NCBI GenBank assembly: GCA_016717335.1
Contig: JADKFS010000002.1
Span: forward strand, 620,001-684,000
DNA length: 64,000 nt
Direction: 5' to 3'
From: Candidatus Ribeiella danica
GTDB taxonomy: Bacteria; Chloroflexota; Chloroflexia; Chloroflexales; Roseiflexaceae
Made by a program: the position numbers and the translations under genes. Each line of letters starts with the position of its first letter. Within the stretch, counting starts at the first letter, position 1. The notes under the pieces are model-generated. The model searched no databases, was not told the origin of the DNA, and was given only the letters and a program-made list of their open reading frames with translations. Below, in pieces: positions 8,682 through 17,312 of this stretch.

Positions 8682-10484
8682 ATGAACCAACCTTCACGAC
8701 GGCGCAGCCTGGCCATCGCCTTGCTGCTCGCCCTCCTCATCCCGATCCTGGCGGCCTGCGGCGGATCGACCGCCGGCGTGCCGACCAGCGCCCCGGCAGA
8801 GCCCACTGCCGGCGCACCCACGACAAATGAGCCACAGGCGCCCACCGCCGCAGTGGCGGAAGCTACCAGCGCGCCAGCCGAGACGGCCGCGCCGACCACG
8901 GGCGGCGCCACCGGCAACGTCCTGCGCGTCAACCTGGTCACCTGGCCCGACACACTGGACCCCCAGGACGCATCGGTCGCCAACGAGATCGGCGTGCTGA
9001 GCCTGGTCTACGAGGGCCTAACCCGGCTCGACAAAGAGCTCAAGACCGTCCCCGCCGCGGCCGAGAAGTGGGAGTACAACGCCGACGCGACCGAGATCAC
9101 CTTCCACCTGCGCGACGGCCTCAAGTACTCCGACGGCTCGCCGCTGGTCGCGCAAGACTTCGTCAACGCGGTCTACCGCTCGCTCGACCCGCGCGGCACC
9201 ATCGGCGACTACCAGGGCACCTTCTTCATGATCAAGGGCGCCGAGGCGATCCTCAGCACCGAAGTGCCGACCGACGAGGCCAAGATCCCCGAGCTGGATA
9301 AGGCGCTGGGCGTGACGGCCCCCGACGACAAGACCATCAAGTTCGAGCTGACCCAGCCGACGCCGTACTTCCACACCCTGGCGTCGCTGTGGGTCACCTA
9401 CCCGGCCAAGCAGGATCTCGTGGAGAAGGGCGGCGAGACCTGGTACGAGGACCCGGCCAACCAGATCGGCAACGGCCCGTTCGTGATCGCCACGATGGAC
9501 CAATCGCAGAACCTGATCGAGCTCAAGGCCAACGAGAACTACTGGGCCGGCCGACCGAAGCTGGACGGCGTACAGGTCCGCTTCATCGGCGACCTGTCGG
9601 TGGCGCTGCAGGCCTACAAGAACAATGAGATCGACATCACGGTGCCCGACCCGAACGACGTGCCGACGATCAAGGCCGACCCGGTGCTCGGGAAGGAGTA
9701 CATCGACCCGCTCGGCTCGTGCACCGAGTCGTTCGAGCTAAACAACACCAAGCCGCCGTTCGACAACAAGCTGGTGCGGCAGGCCTTCAACATCGGCTTC
9801 GACCGCGAATCGTTCATCCGCGACGCGCTGAAGGACACCAGCGCCAAGACCGTCACCTGGATTCCGCCGGGCTACCCTGGCTACGACGCAGAGGACAAGC
9901 GCCTGGACTACAACCCCGACAAGGCCAAGCAGCTGCTGGAGCAGGCGGGCTTCCCGAACGGCCAGGGCCTGCCGGAGATCAAGATCACCTACAACAGCAA
10001 CAACCCGGCCACCCAGTCGCGCGTCGAGTACCTCGTGCAGAACTACCAGAAGAGCCTGGGCATCTCGCTCGTGCTCGACCCGACCGAGGGCAAGACGCTC
10101 AACAACCTGCGCAAGGACGTCAACACCGCGCCGCAGTTCGTGTACGGCGGCGGCTGGTGCGCCGACTACCCCGACCCGCAGGACTGGCTGAGCATCTTCT
10201 GGGAGTCGTCCAGCCAGTTCGCCAAGAACATCGGCTACAAGAACCCCGAGGTCGACAAGCTGATCCACGAGGCCGATGTCACGGTCGACCAGGCCAAGCG
10301 GCTGGACCTGTACCAGCAGGCGCAACGCCTGGTGGTCGACGACGCGCCGTACATCATCCGATCGACAAGCAAGGGCACATTCCTGGTCAAGCCCTACGTC
10401 CAGGGCCTGGAGGCCACCCCGCAGGACTCGAACACCTACCCTGGCATGACCACCAGCCTGCTCAACGTCACGCTCGCGCAGTAA
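8682..10484 (+). CDS. Peptide ABC transporter substrate-binding lipoprotein (OppA/DppA family), copy 1
   Basis: Extracellular solute-binding protein, family 5, 600 aa. It has a lipoprotein signal peptide with lipobox LAAC (about residues 22-25), then a low-complexity T/A/P linker to about residue 70. The binding domain contains the family signatures NVLRVNLVTWPDTLDPQDA, LRDGLKYSDGSPL and ADYPDPQDWLSIFW. The start is supported by GAAAGGAGATC upstream. It is closely similar to the protein encoded at 10719, with stretches such as KTVPAAAEKWEYNADATEIT identical. The ligand is predicted to be oligopeptides but could be another family 5 substrate. Confidence 0.93.
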   Translation: MNQPSRRRSLAIALLLALLIPILAACGGSTAGVPTSAPAEPTAGAPTTNEPQAPTAAVAEATSAPAETAAPTTGGATGNVLRVNLVTWPDTLDPQDASVANEIGVLSLVYEGLTRLDKELKTVPAAAEKWEYNADATEITFHLRDGLKYSDGSPLVAQDFVNAVYRSLDPRGTIGDYQGTFFMIKGAEAILSTEVPTDEAKIPELDKALGVTAPDDKTIKFELTQPTPYFHTLASLWVTYPAKQDLVEKGGETWYEDPANQIGNGPFVIATMDQSQNLIELKANENYWAGRPKLDGVQVRFIGDLSVALQAYKNNEIDITVPDPNDVPTIKADPVLGKEYIDPLGSCTESFELNNTKPPFDNKLVRQAFNIGFDRESFIRDALKDTSAKTVTWIPPGYPGYDAEDKRLDYNPDKAKQLLEQAGFPNGQGLPEIKITYNSNNPATQSRVEYLVQNYQKSLGISLVLDPTEGKTLNNLRKDVNTAPQFVYGGGWCADYPDPQDWLSIFWESSSQFAKNIGYKNPEVDKLIHEADVTVDQAKRLDLYQQAQRLVVDDAPYIIRSTSKGTFLVKPYVQGLEATPQDSNTYPGMTTSLLNVTLAQ

Positions 10485-10569
10485 GCCGCGACTTCCCACA
10501 GCCGAGGGGCGAGCGCACAACCCGCCCCTCGACCCAACGCCTTTCGCATACGAGCGAGGAGCCTACGTG

Positions 10570-10633
10570 CCACCAAGACTCGAAGACTCAGAGGACATCA
10601 GAGCGCCGTCCTCGCGTCTCCGAGCTTTGGTGG
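10570..10633. repeat. Imperfect inverted repeat between the two binding-protein genes
   Basis: The element starts CACCAAGACTCG and ends CGAGCTTTGGTG, with GAGGAC facing GTCCTC inside. A similarly built element lies at 37792-37866. It may be a dispersed palindromic repeat. Confidence 0.55.
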
Positions 10634-10718
10634 CTGTTTGAATCGATCTCGCGCAAGCGCATGAGGGCGCCGGCTTCTTTGCGGCTTTGCGTGAGCTACT
10701 AGGAAGGAGATCGCCTCT

Positions 10719-12506
10719 ATGAACCAAACCAAACGACGGAGCGGCCTGGTGATCGCGCTGCTGCTGGCCCTGATCGTACCGATTCTCGCGGCCTGCGGCG
10801 GCGGGCAGCCGGCCGCCACCCCAACCAGCGGCGCGGCAGCGCCGACCGCGGCCGCGGCCGAGCCACAGGCGACCACCGCCGCGGCGGAGGCCACCAGCGT
10901 CCCGGCCGCCACCGGCGAGCCGACCAGTACGACCGGCGCGGCCGGCGGCACGCTGCGCGTCCAGGACTTCACCTGGCCCGACACCCTGGACCCACAGAAA
11001 TCCTCATTCTCGAACGAGATCGCCGTGCTGCTGATGAACTACGAGGGCCTGACCCGCTTCGACAAGGACCTGAAGACCGTCCCCGCCGCGGCCGAGAAGT
11101 GGGAGTACAACGCCGACGCGACCGAGATCACCTTCCACCTGCGCGACGGCCTCAAGTACTCCGACGGCTCGCCGCTGACATCCCAGGACTTCGTCAACGC
11201 GGTCTACCGCACGCTCGACCCGCACAGCCCCGGCGACTACCAGACCTCGATCAGTATGATCAAAGGCGCAGACGCGATCATCAACACCGAGGTGCCCACC
11301 GACGAGGCCAAGCTGCCCGACCTGGACAAGGCGCTGGGCGTGACGGCGCCGGACGACAAGACGATCGTGTTCGACCTGGCGCAGCCGACGCCCTACTTCC
11401 ACACGCTGGCGGGCATCTGGGTGATGTACCCGGCCAAGGACGACCTGGTCAAAAAGGGCGGCGAGCAGTGGTACGAGAACCCGGCCAACCAGATCGGCAA
11501 CGGGCCGTGGCAGGTCACCACGATCGACAAATCGTCGAACCTGCTCGAGTTCAAGGCCAACGAGAACTACTGGGCCGGCCCGCCGAAGCTCGACAAGCTG
11601 CAGATCCGCTACATCGACGACCTGTCGGTGGCGCTGCAGGCCTACAAGAACAACGAAGTCGACATCATGACGCCGGACCCGAACGACGTGCCGACGATCA
11701 AAGCCGACCCGCTGCTGAGCAAGGAGTACAAGGAGTACCCCGGCTCGTGCACCTCGACGATCAGCTTCAACCTGACCAAGCCGCCGTTCGACAACCCGAA
11801 GGTGCGTGAGGCGTTCGCCTACGGCTTCGACCGCGAGGGCTACGTGCGCGACGCGCTGAAGGACACCGAGATCGCGACCCTGACGTGGATCCCGCCGGGC
11901 TACCCGGGGAACGACGCGAGCGAGACGCGCTTCGGCTACGACCCGGCCAAGGCCAAGCAGGCGCTCGCCGAGGCGGGCTTCCCGAACAGCGCCGACCTGC
12001 CCGAGGTCAAGTACTCGTACAACAGCAACAACCCGGCCAACCAGGCGCGCACCGAGTACATCGCCCAGATGTACCAGAAGAGCCTGGGCGTCGCGGTCGT
12101 CCCCGACCCGGTCGAGGGCACCACGCTGGTCAACATGCGCAAGGATGTCGCGACCTACCCGCAGATCACCACTGCCGGCTGGTGCGCCGACTACCCCGAC
12201 CCGCAGAACTGGCTGAGCGTCTACTGGCAGTCGGGCACCAACTTCGCCAAGAACACCGGCTACACCAACGCCGAGGTCGACAAGCTGCTGGCGCAGGCCG
12301 ACGTCGAGATCGACCCGGCCAAGCGCGCCCAGCTCTACGACCAGGCCCAGAAGCTGGTCATCGGCGACGAGGCCCAGATCATGCGCTCGCACACCAAGAA
12401 CACCTTCCTGATCAAGCCCAATGTCCAGGGCCTCGACTACACGCCCCAAGACGCCGACTTTGCCGGCCAGATGACCAGCCTGTTCAACGTGACGCTCTCG
12501 CAGTAG
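10719..12506 (+). CDS. Peptide ABC transporter substrate-binding lipoprotein (OppA/DppA family), copy 2
   Basis: Paralogue of the upstream binding protein, 595 aa, with the same architecture: signal peptide, lipobox LAAC, A/T/P-rich linker and family 5 binding domain (LRVQDFTWPDTLDPQKS, LRDGLKYSDGSPL, ADYPDPQNWLSVYW). An AAGGAGATCGCC ribosome site precedes the ATG. The ligand-pocket regions differ from copy 1, for example EYPGSCTSTISFNL against DPLGSCTESFELNN, which suggests different ligand preference after duplication. It lies upstream of the permease at 12767. Confidence 0.93.
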   Translation: MNQTKRRSGLVIALLLALIVPILAACGGGQPAATPTSGAAAPTAAAAEPQATTAAAEATSVPAATGEPTSTTGAAGGTLRVQDFTWPDTLDPQKSSFSNEIAVLLMNYEGLTRFDKDLKTVPAAAEKWEYNADATEITFHLRDGLKYSDGSPLTSQDFVNAVYRTLDPHSPGDYQTSISMIKGADAIINTEVPTDEAKLPDLDKALGVTAPDDKTIVFDLAQPTPYFHTLAGIWVMYPAKDDLVKKGGEQWYENPANQIGNGPWQVTTIDKSSNLLEFKANENYWAGPPKLDKLQIRYIDDLSVALQAYKNNEVDIMTPDPNDVPTIKADPLLSKEYKEYPGSCTSTISFNLTKPPFDNPKVREAFAYGFDREGYVRDALKDTEIATLTWIPPGYPGNDASETRFGYDPAKAKQALAEAGFPNSADLPEVKYSYNSNNPANQARTEYIAQMYQKSLGVAVVPDPVEGTTLVNMRKDVATYPQITTAGWCADYPDPQNWLSVYWQSGTNFAKNTGYTNAEVDKLLAQADVEIDPAKRAQLYDQAQKLVIGDEAQIMRSHTKNTFLIKPNVQGLDYTPQDADFAGQMTSLFNVTLSQ

Positions 12507-12547
12507 CGCGCCGCGCGGTCGTGGCAGATCTTTACAGTTGGGGGTGC

Positions 12548-12568
12548 GGAGGGGCCTGCGGCCCCTCC
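12548..12568. terminator. GC hairpin after binding-protein gene 2
   Basis: Arms GGAGGGGCC and GGCCCCTCC flank TGC. It is 40 bp after the stop and belongs to a set of similar hairpins (17211, 21774, 46555). It could attenuate transcription into the permease gene; this is an inference. Confidence 0.5.
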
Positions 12569-12657
12569 ACGCCTCTCCAAGGTCATGATTCATCCCACAT
12601 TTAACAATTCAGAAATCTCGCTTTGTCGCGCCATCCCCCACACCCACGAAAAAGAAA

Positions 12658-12682
12658 CCCCCGCCCCTGGCAGGGGCGGGGG
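12658..12682. repeat. GC hairpin identical in its arms to 4165-4189
   Basis: CCCCCGCCCCTG and CAGGGGCGGGGG with a 1 nt loop, followed by CAGGGGGTGGGG. It lies in the 260 bp between the second binding protein and the permease. Confidence 0.7.
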
Positions 12683-12766
12683 CAGGGGGTGGGGTTTGTA
12701 ACATACGGGATGACTCATGGCCCAGAAGTGTAGGGTTCACAAGAACCTCTTCTAAGGAGAGCAGAG

Positions 12767-13780
12767 ATGTTCACATTTCTCATTCGCCGATTCATCTGGG
12801 CGATACCGGTGCTCTTCTTCGTCAGCCTAGTCACATTCTTCCTCATGCACCAGGCCCCCGGCGGCCCGTTCGACAAGGACAACAACAAGAAGCAGGTTGA
12901 TGGGACGACCCTCAAGGCGCTGAGGAGCTACTTCGGCCTCGACAAGCCGCAGTACCTCAACCCGGCGGCGCTGAGCGCGGCCTGGCAGCAGGGCCAGCGC
13001 AACCCGCTGCGGCTCGGCCGGGCCTACCTCGACAGCCAGTTCGGCAACTACATGATCAACGCCGTGCAGGGCGACCTGGGGCCCTCCTACCGCCAGCGCG
13101 GCAAGAGCGTCCAGGACATCCTGTTCAAGCAGTGGCCCTACTCGATGCGCCTGGGCGTGCTGGCGATGGCGTTCGCGCTGATCGCCGGCATCCCGCTCGG
13201 GATCATCGCCGCGCTCCGGCAGAACTCGCTGGTCGACTATCTCAGCCTGCTCTTCTCGACGATCGGTGTGGCCGTGCCGAGCTTCATCACCGGCCTGCTG
13301 GCGCTCATGCTGTTCGGCACCACCCTCAAGTGGATCTCGATCTCGAATAACAACTGGAACAGCTGGGCGCCCTACATCACCCCAGCGCTGGTGTTGGGCC
13401 TGGCGACGATGTCGTTCATCACGCGGATCACCCGCGCCAGCATGCTGGAGATCAAGCGCCAGGATTACATCCGCACCGCCCGCGCGAAGGGCCTGTCCGA
13501 GATCTCCGTGATCGTGCGCCACATGGCCCGCAATGGCCTGATCCCGATCGTCACGCTGCTCGGCCCGGCGCTGATCGACCTGATCAGCGGCTCGGTGATC
13601 ACCGAGGCGATCTTCGGCATCCCAGGGGTCGGGAATTTCTTCGTCAGCTCGCTGTTCCAGCGCGACTACTCGATGATCATGGGCTCGACGCTGATCTACG
13701 CGACGCTGATCGTGTTCGCGAACATCCTGGTCGACATGAGCTACGGCTTCCTGGACCCGCGCATCCGCAGCCAGGGCTAG
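12767..13780 (+). CDS. ABC transporter permease, OppB/DppB type
   Basis: Inner-membrane permease subunit for di/oligopeptide import, 337 aa. It starts with the family N-terminus (FLIRRFIWAIPVLFFVSLVT, TM1). A roughly 90-residue extracytoplasmic insert follows, then five more membrane segments. The EAA-type ATPase contact loop is at about residues 235-262 (RTARAKGLSEISVIVRHMAR), and the C-terminus has the family motif AIFGIPGVGNFF. TAAGGAGAG precedes the ATG. An OppC partner and the OppD/F ATPases would normally follow but do not, so the importer must be completed from elsewhere or is incomplete. Confidence 0.92.
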   Translation: MFTFLIRRFIWAIPVLFFVSLVTFFLMHQAPGGPFDKDNNKKQVDGTTLKALRSYFGLDKPQYLNPAALSAAWQQGQRNPLRLGRAYLDSQFGNYMINAVQGDLGPSYRQRGKSVQDILFKQWPYSMRLGVLAMAFALIAGIPLGIIAALRQNSLVDYLSLLFSTIGVAVPSFITGLLALMLFGTTLKWISISNNNWNSWAPYITPALVLGLATMSFITRITRASMLEIKRQDYIRTARAKGLSEISVIVRHMARNGLIPIVTLLGPALIDLISGSVITEAIFGIPGVGNFFVSSLFQRDYSMIMGSTLIYATLIVFANILVDMSYGFLDPRIRSQG

Positions 13781-13818
13781 CACAGCCTTCCAGAAAAGCG
13801 TGCCGGTTGCCGCCAGTT

Positions 13819-13853
13819 GGTTCTGCAGTTCTGTGGCCACGGAACTGCAGAAC
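13819..13853. repeat. Perfect inverted repeat after the OppB gene
   Basis: GGTTCTGCAGTTC and GAACTGCAGAACC arms are separated by about 9 bp. It may act as a terminator. Heptamer-like CTGCCGA repeats continue to about 13991. Confidence 0.7.
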
Positions 13854-14005
13854 CGCAGAACCGATCGTGGCTGCCCAAACCCGACACGAACGTCCCGAAC
13901 CTTGTGCTGGCAGTGTGCAGCTGGCAGCCGGCAGGGCCGCTGCACTTCGGCGACACCGGCGATACTCTGCCGACTGCCGACTGCCAGCTGAAGAGACGAG
14001 CTCAC

Positions 14006-14518
14006 ATGTCAATCGCACCTGAGCGCGAAGGCCGCCCGTCGCTCGCGGCGCTGTACGAGTCGCACCGGGGCGCGCTGCTGGCCCACCTGACCCGGCTGGT
14101 GGACGACCGCGCGCTGGCCGAGGATCTGTGCCAGGAGACCTTTCTGAAGGCGCTGCGCCACTGGGAGCAGCCCACGCCGATCGCCAACCCGACCGCGTGG
14201 CTCTACCGCATCGCGACGAACACCGCCTACGACCAGCTGCGCCGGCGCCGGCGGCTGTCGATGGGGTCGCTCGACACATCGCTGCAGGCGGGCGACAGCG
14301 CGGCCGAGTCGCAGCTGCACGAGCAGGAGCCGGTCCGCTCGGCGCTGGCGCAGCTCTCGCCGGACGCGCGGCGCCTGCTGATCCTGTGCGTCCACGCCGG
14401 CCACAGCACCCGCGAGGTCGCCGCGGCGCTGGCCTGCTCGGAGACGGCGGTGCGCCTGCGCCTGTTCCGCGCGCGCGAGCGCTTCCGCAAGATCTACCTG
14501 GAGATCAGCCTGGGCTGA
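14006..14518 (+). CDS. ECF-type RNA polymerase sigma factor
   Basis: Alternative sigma factor of 170 aa. Region 2 is at residues 12-80 (LYESHRGALLAHLTRLVDD, AEDLCQETFLKALRHW, PTAWLYRIATNTAYDQLRRR). Region 4 is at about 108-160 (LAQLSPDARRLLILCVHAGH, EVAAALACSETAVRLRLFRA). ATG 14006 fits the family; the frame is open back to 13817 but that part is repeat DNA. It is 12 bp upstream of a nucleotidyltransferase gene and is followed by a DUF1579 gene, so the three form an operon. No anti-sigma factor gene is adjacent, so the activating signal is not visible. Confidence 0.92.
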   Translation: MSIAPEREGRPSLAALYESHRGALLAHLTRLVDDRALAEDLCQETFLKALRHWEQPTPIANPTAWLYRIATNTAYDQLRRRRRLSMGSLDTSLQAGDSAAESQLHEQEPVRSALAQLSPDARRLLILCVHAGHSTREVAAALACSETAVRLRLFRARERFRKIYLEISLG

Positions 14519-14530
14519 AAGGAGAACACC

Positions 14531-15418
14531 ATGAACGAGGCCAGCCAGTGGCGCGTCGAGCTGGCGCGCGAGATCGCCCAGGTCTACGCGGCGCGCCCGC
14601 AGGTGCGGATGACCGCGCTGGGCGGCTCGGCCGCGCGCGGCCTGGCCGACGCCTACTCCGACATGGACATGGCAGTCTACTGGGAGCCGCTCGACCACGA
14701 CTGGCTCCAGGCCACCCCGCTGCAGGACTCCGGCGCCGAGCGCTTCACCTTCCGCAAGCTGTTCGACGACGAGGTGGTGGTCGAGCAGTACTTCGTCGGC
14801 GCGACCAAGATCGACGTCGCGCACTTCTCGCTGGCCTGGTGGGATCGGTCGGTCGCCGACGTGCTCGAGCGCGCCGACATGGAGCCGGAGAAGCAGGAGG
14901 TGCTCGACGGTTTTCTGAGCGCCATCCCCTTCCACGGCGAGGCGCTCTACGAGCAGTGGCGCGCGCGGATCGCCGACTACCCCGAGGAGCTGGGCCGCAA
15001 GATGGTGCGCCAGCACCTCGCGTTCTACCCCGGCTGGGTGCTCGAGCTGCATGGGCTCGGCCGCGGCGACATGCTCAGCTTCTACGCCACGCTGTGCGAG
15101 ATGGTCGGCAACATGCTGGGCGTGCTGGCCGGGCTGAACCGGGTCTACCTCTCGATGGAGAAGCCGAAGCGCAGCGCCGACCTGCTGCGGCGCCTGCCGA
15201 TCGCCCCGCCCGGCGCGGCCGAGCGCACCCAGGCGCTGTTCACGGCCGATCGCCACGAGGCCGTCGCCGCGCTGGGCCAGCTGATCGCCGAGGTGCTCGA
15301 CCTGGTCGATCGGCACATGCCCGAGGTCGATACGTCGCGGGCGCGCATGGTCCAGCAGATCGCGGCGCGGCCGTGCCTGAGCAAGCCGCCTTTTCCGCTG
15401 AAAGGAGCGAGCCAGTGA
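14531..15418 (+). CDS. Nucleotidyltransferase-fold protein (aminoglycoside/DNA pol beta-like)
   Basis: Protein of 295 aa with an N-terminal minimal nucleotidyltransferase motif, GGSAARGLADAYSDMDMAVYW (residues about 32-52). This matches the GSxxxG...SDxDxxV signature in which two Asp residues bind metal. The C-terminal part is helical and resembles substrate-binding regions of aminoglycoside adenylyltransferase-like proteins. AAAGGAGA precedes the start. Its stop overlaps the start of the DUF1579 gene (GTGA), so translation is coupled. The substrate is unknown and resistance should not be assumed. Confidence 0.78.
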   Translation: MNEASQWRVELAREIAQVYAARPQVRMTALGGSAARGLADAYSDMDMAVYWEPLDHDWLQATPLQDSGAERFTFRKLFDDEVVVEQYFVGATKIDVAHFSLAWWDRSVADVLERADMEPEKQEVLDGFLSAIPFHGEALYEQWRARIADYPEELGRKMVRQHLAFYPGWVLELHGLGRGDMLSFYATLCEMVGNMLGVLAGLNRVYLSMEKPKRSADLLRRLPIAPPGAAERTQALFTADRHEAVAALGQLIAEVLDLVDRHMPEVDTSRARMVQQIAARPCLSKPPFPLKGASQ

Positions 15419-15882
15419 GCGCGAGCCAGCAGCCCGAGCAATCGCCCGCGCCGCCGCCCGAGAGCAGCCAGTTCGACTTCTGGGTCGGCGAGTGGGATGT
15501 GACGTGGGACGGCGGCGTGGGGACGAACACGATCCGGCGCCGCATGGGCGGCCACGTGATCGAGGAGCAGTTTCGCGGCGGCGAGCCGCCGCTGCACGGC
15601 ATGAGCGTGTCGGTCTACAGCCCGCGGCTCGGCGCCTGGCAGCAGACCTGGGTCGACAACCAGGGCAGCTACCTGGATCTGGCCGGCGGGCTCAGCGGCG
15701 GCGAGATGATCCTGGGGATGGAGCGGACTGCGAACGGCATCACCACGCGCACGCGGATGGTCTTCTACAACATCGCGGCCGACCAGCTCGACTGGCGCTG
15801 GGAGCGCTCGCGCGACGGCGGGGAGTCGTGGGAGCTGCTGTGGCAGATTCACTACGCGCGCAGGCCCGCCGCGCCCGCGTAG
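15415..15882 (+). CDS. DUF1579-like protein
   Basis: Protein of 155 aa, starting at GTG 15415, which overlaps the previous stop by 4 bp and has AAAGGAGCGAG upstream. The segment FDFWVGEWDVTWDG (about residues 21-34) is the DUF1579-type hallmark. The C-terminal half is predicted to be beta-rich with many W and R residues (DQLDWRWERSRDGGESWELL), consistent with a lipocalin-like barrel. Function is unknown. Co-transcription with an ECF sigma factor and a nucleotidyltransferase suggests a stress or small-molecule response cassette. Confidence 0.75.
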   Translation: MSASQQPEQSPAPPPESSQFDFWVGEWDVTWDGGVGTNTIRRRMGGHVIEEQFRGGEPPLHGMSVSVYSPRLGAWQQTWVDNQGSYLDLAGGLSGGEMILGMERTANGITTRTRMVFYNIAADQLDWRWERSRDGGESWELLWQIHYARRPAAPA

Positions 15883-15957
15883 AGCGCCGGCGGCGTATTC
15901 CAGATTGATCGCGAATAAGGCCAATCGATGCGAATATCAGGCAATCTATTCAAGAAT

Positions 15958-15989
15958 CTCCCCACTCCCGCGGCGACGGGAGTGGGGAG
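15958..15989. terminator. Bidirectional terminator hairpin between convergent genes
   Basis: Perfect 13 bp arms CTCCCCACTCCCG (15958-15970) and CGGGAGTGGGGAG (15977-15989) separate the plus-strand DUF1579 gene from the minus-strand protease gene. Confidence 0.75.
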
Positions 15990-16014
15990 CGAGTCTCCGA
16001 CGCCAGCCAGCACG

Positions 16015-17154
16015 CTACGCGCCGGCGGCCGGCTCGGCCCGGCGCAGCTCGTGCTGGCGCCGCTGGAACGAGATGATCGCGAACGCCTCGGCGATGTCCT
16101 CCTGGCTCACTAGACCCAGGTAGCTGTCGCCGTCGTAGACCGCGACGACCCGCGCGGCGCGCTCGCCCATGATCTCGCGCGCCTGCTCGAGCGAGGCATT
16201 TGCGTCCACCCGAACGACCTCGCGGCGCATGATGCCGGTCACATAAGCGTCGCGCGGGTCGGTCGCCAGCGCCCGCAGCACATCGTCGCGCGTGACAATC
16301 CCCGCCAGGCTGCCACCCTGCAGCACGGCGAAGTCGGGCTGGTAGCTGGTCAGGATGTAATCTGCAACCTTGCTCACCCGGTCGCCGATTGCCAGCGTGA
16401 GCGCGTACTTGTTGTAGGCGTCGCCGACGCGCCGAGTCTCCAGCACAGTGCGCGCCTGGCCCTGGGCGCTCTCCTGCCCGGCCCCGAAGAACACGAACAC
16501 CGCCACCAGCGCCAGCAGAATATTGCCGCTGGCGAAGCCGTACACCGCCAGCCCGACCGCGATCACCTGGCCGATCACCGCGGCGATTCGCGTCGCGCGC
16601 TGGTTGCCGGTGAACATCGCCAGCACGGCTCGCAGCATCCGGCCGCCGTCGAGCGGGAAGGCCGGGATGAGGTTGAACAGCACCAGGCCGACGTTGGCGG
16701 CCAGCAGCCAGGACAGCAGCAGCTCGAACGAGGGCGACGGCGCCTGGCCCGGCACCAGCCCCTGGCCGTCCAGCACGCCGAGCGCGCGCGTCGCGCCAGT
16801 GAATGCGAACAGACCGGCGGCGATCAGCACGTTGACCAGCGGGCCGGCCGCCGCGATCAGCAGCTCGTGCAGCGGCCGGGAAGGGTTGCGGCCGAGCACG
16901 GCGACACCACCCAGCGGCAGCAGCACGATCTCGCGCACCGGCACCCCGAAGCGCTGCGCGACTAAGCTATGCCCCAGCTCGTGCAGCGTGACGCACACGA
17001 ACAGCAGGATCATCAGCAGGATGCCGAACAGTGCGCCCGCGGCGCCGAATTGGCCGCCCCACTGCAGCGCGCCAAGCAGCAGGATCAGGACGAACGTCAC
17101 GTGGATCTTGATATCGATTCCGGCGACACGCGTGAAACGAAAAGACCGGTTCAT
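16015..17154 (-). CDS. Site-2 protease family (M50) metalloprotease with CBS domains
   Basis: Intramembrane zinc protease of 379 aa. The zinc motif HELGH is at residues 58-62 in a membrane segment, and the third ligand is in NLIPAFPLDGGRML (Asp 169). These define the M50B family. About six hydrophobic segments fill the first 215 residues. A CBS pair follows (about 245-365, for example ITSYQPDFAVLQGGSLAGIV-type and VAVYDGDSYLGLVSQEDI blocks) and probably senses adenine nucleotides. The likely role is regulated intramembrane proteolysis; the substrate is not indicated. It is transcribed away from the TerC gene's 3' end. Confidence 0.92.
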   Translation of the reverse strand: MNRSFRFTRVAGIDIKIHVTFVLILLLGALQWGGQFGAAGALFGILLMILLFVCVTLHELGHSLVAQRFGVPVREIVLLPLGGVAVLGRNPSRPLHELLIAAAGPLVNVLIAAGLFAFTGATRALGVLDGQGLVPGQAPSPSFELLLSWLLAANVGLVLFNLIPAFPLDGGRMLRAVLAMFTGNQRATRIAAVIGQVIAVGLAVYGFASGNILLALVAVFVFFGAGQESAQGQARTVLETRRVGDAYNKYALTLAIGDRVSKVADYILTSYQPDFAVLQGGSLAGIVTRDDVLRALATDPRDAYVTGIMRREVVRVDANASLEQAREIMGERAARVVAVYDGDSYLGLVSQEDIAEAFAIISFQRRQHELRRAEPAAGA

Positions 17155-17210
17155 GTTGTTGCCTCAGTTCAGTTGTTTATGAGTTGACGGTTTTTTGGTG
17201 ATGTTATTGG

Positions 17211-17279
17211 GGAGGCTTGGAGGGGCAAAGCGCCTCCAAACCTCCCCAGGTGGGGTGGGGGCGGCGAAGCCGCCCCCAC
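17211..17279 (-). terminator. Two strong GC hairpins downstream of terC
   Basis: Inverted repeats at 17211-17244 (GGAGG-CTTGGAGG/CCTCCAAA-CCTCC) and 17255-17279 (GTGGGGGCGGC, GAA loop, GCCGCCCCCAC) follow the minus-strand terC stop. They probably end its transcript before the site-2 protease gene. Confidence 0.65.
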
Positions 17280-17312
17280 ACCCCCACCCAGCAGGATCAG
17301 TCTGGCGAGCCA

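Noticed and set aside
8374..8685. A 103-codon frame just upstream of the first binding-protein gene
   Set aside because: It overlaps the true start and ribosome site, has no recognisable domain and atypical composition; treated as leader DNA.
11004..12593. A 529-codon minus-strand frame over the second binding-protein gene
   Set aside because: It is a mirror of the codon pattern of the real gene, with V/L/R/D-rich sequence and no motif.
14531..15418. Aminoglycoside resistance gene
   Set aside because: Only the generic nucleotidyltransferase motif is visible; the family includes many non-resistance enzymes and the operon context is regulatory.
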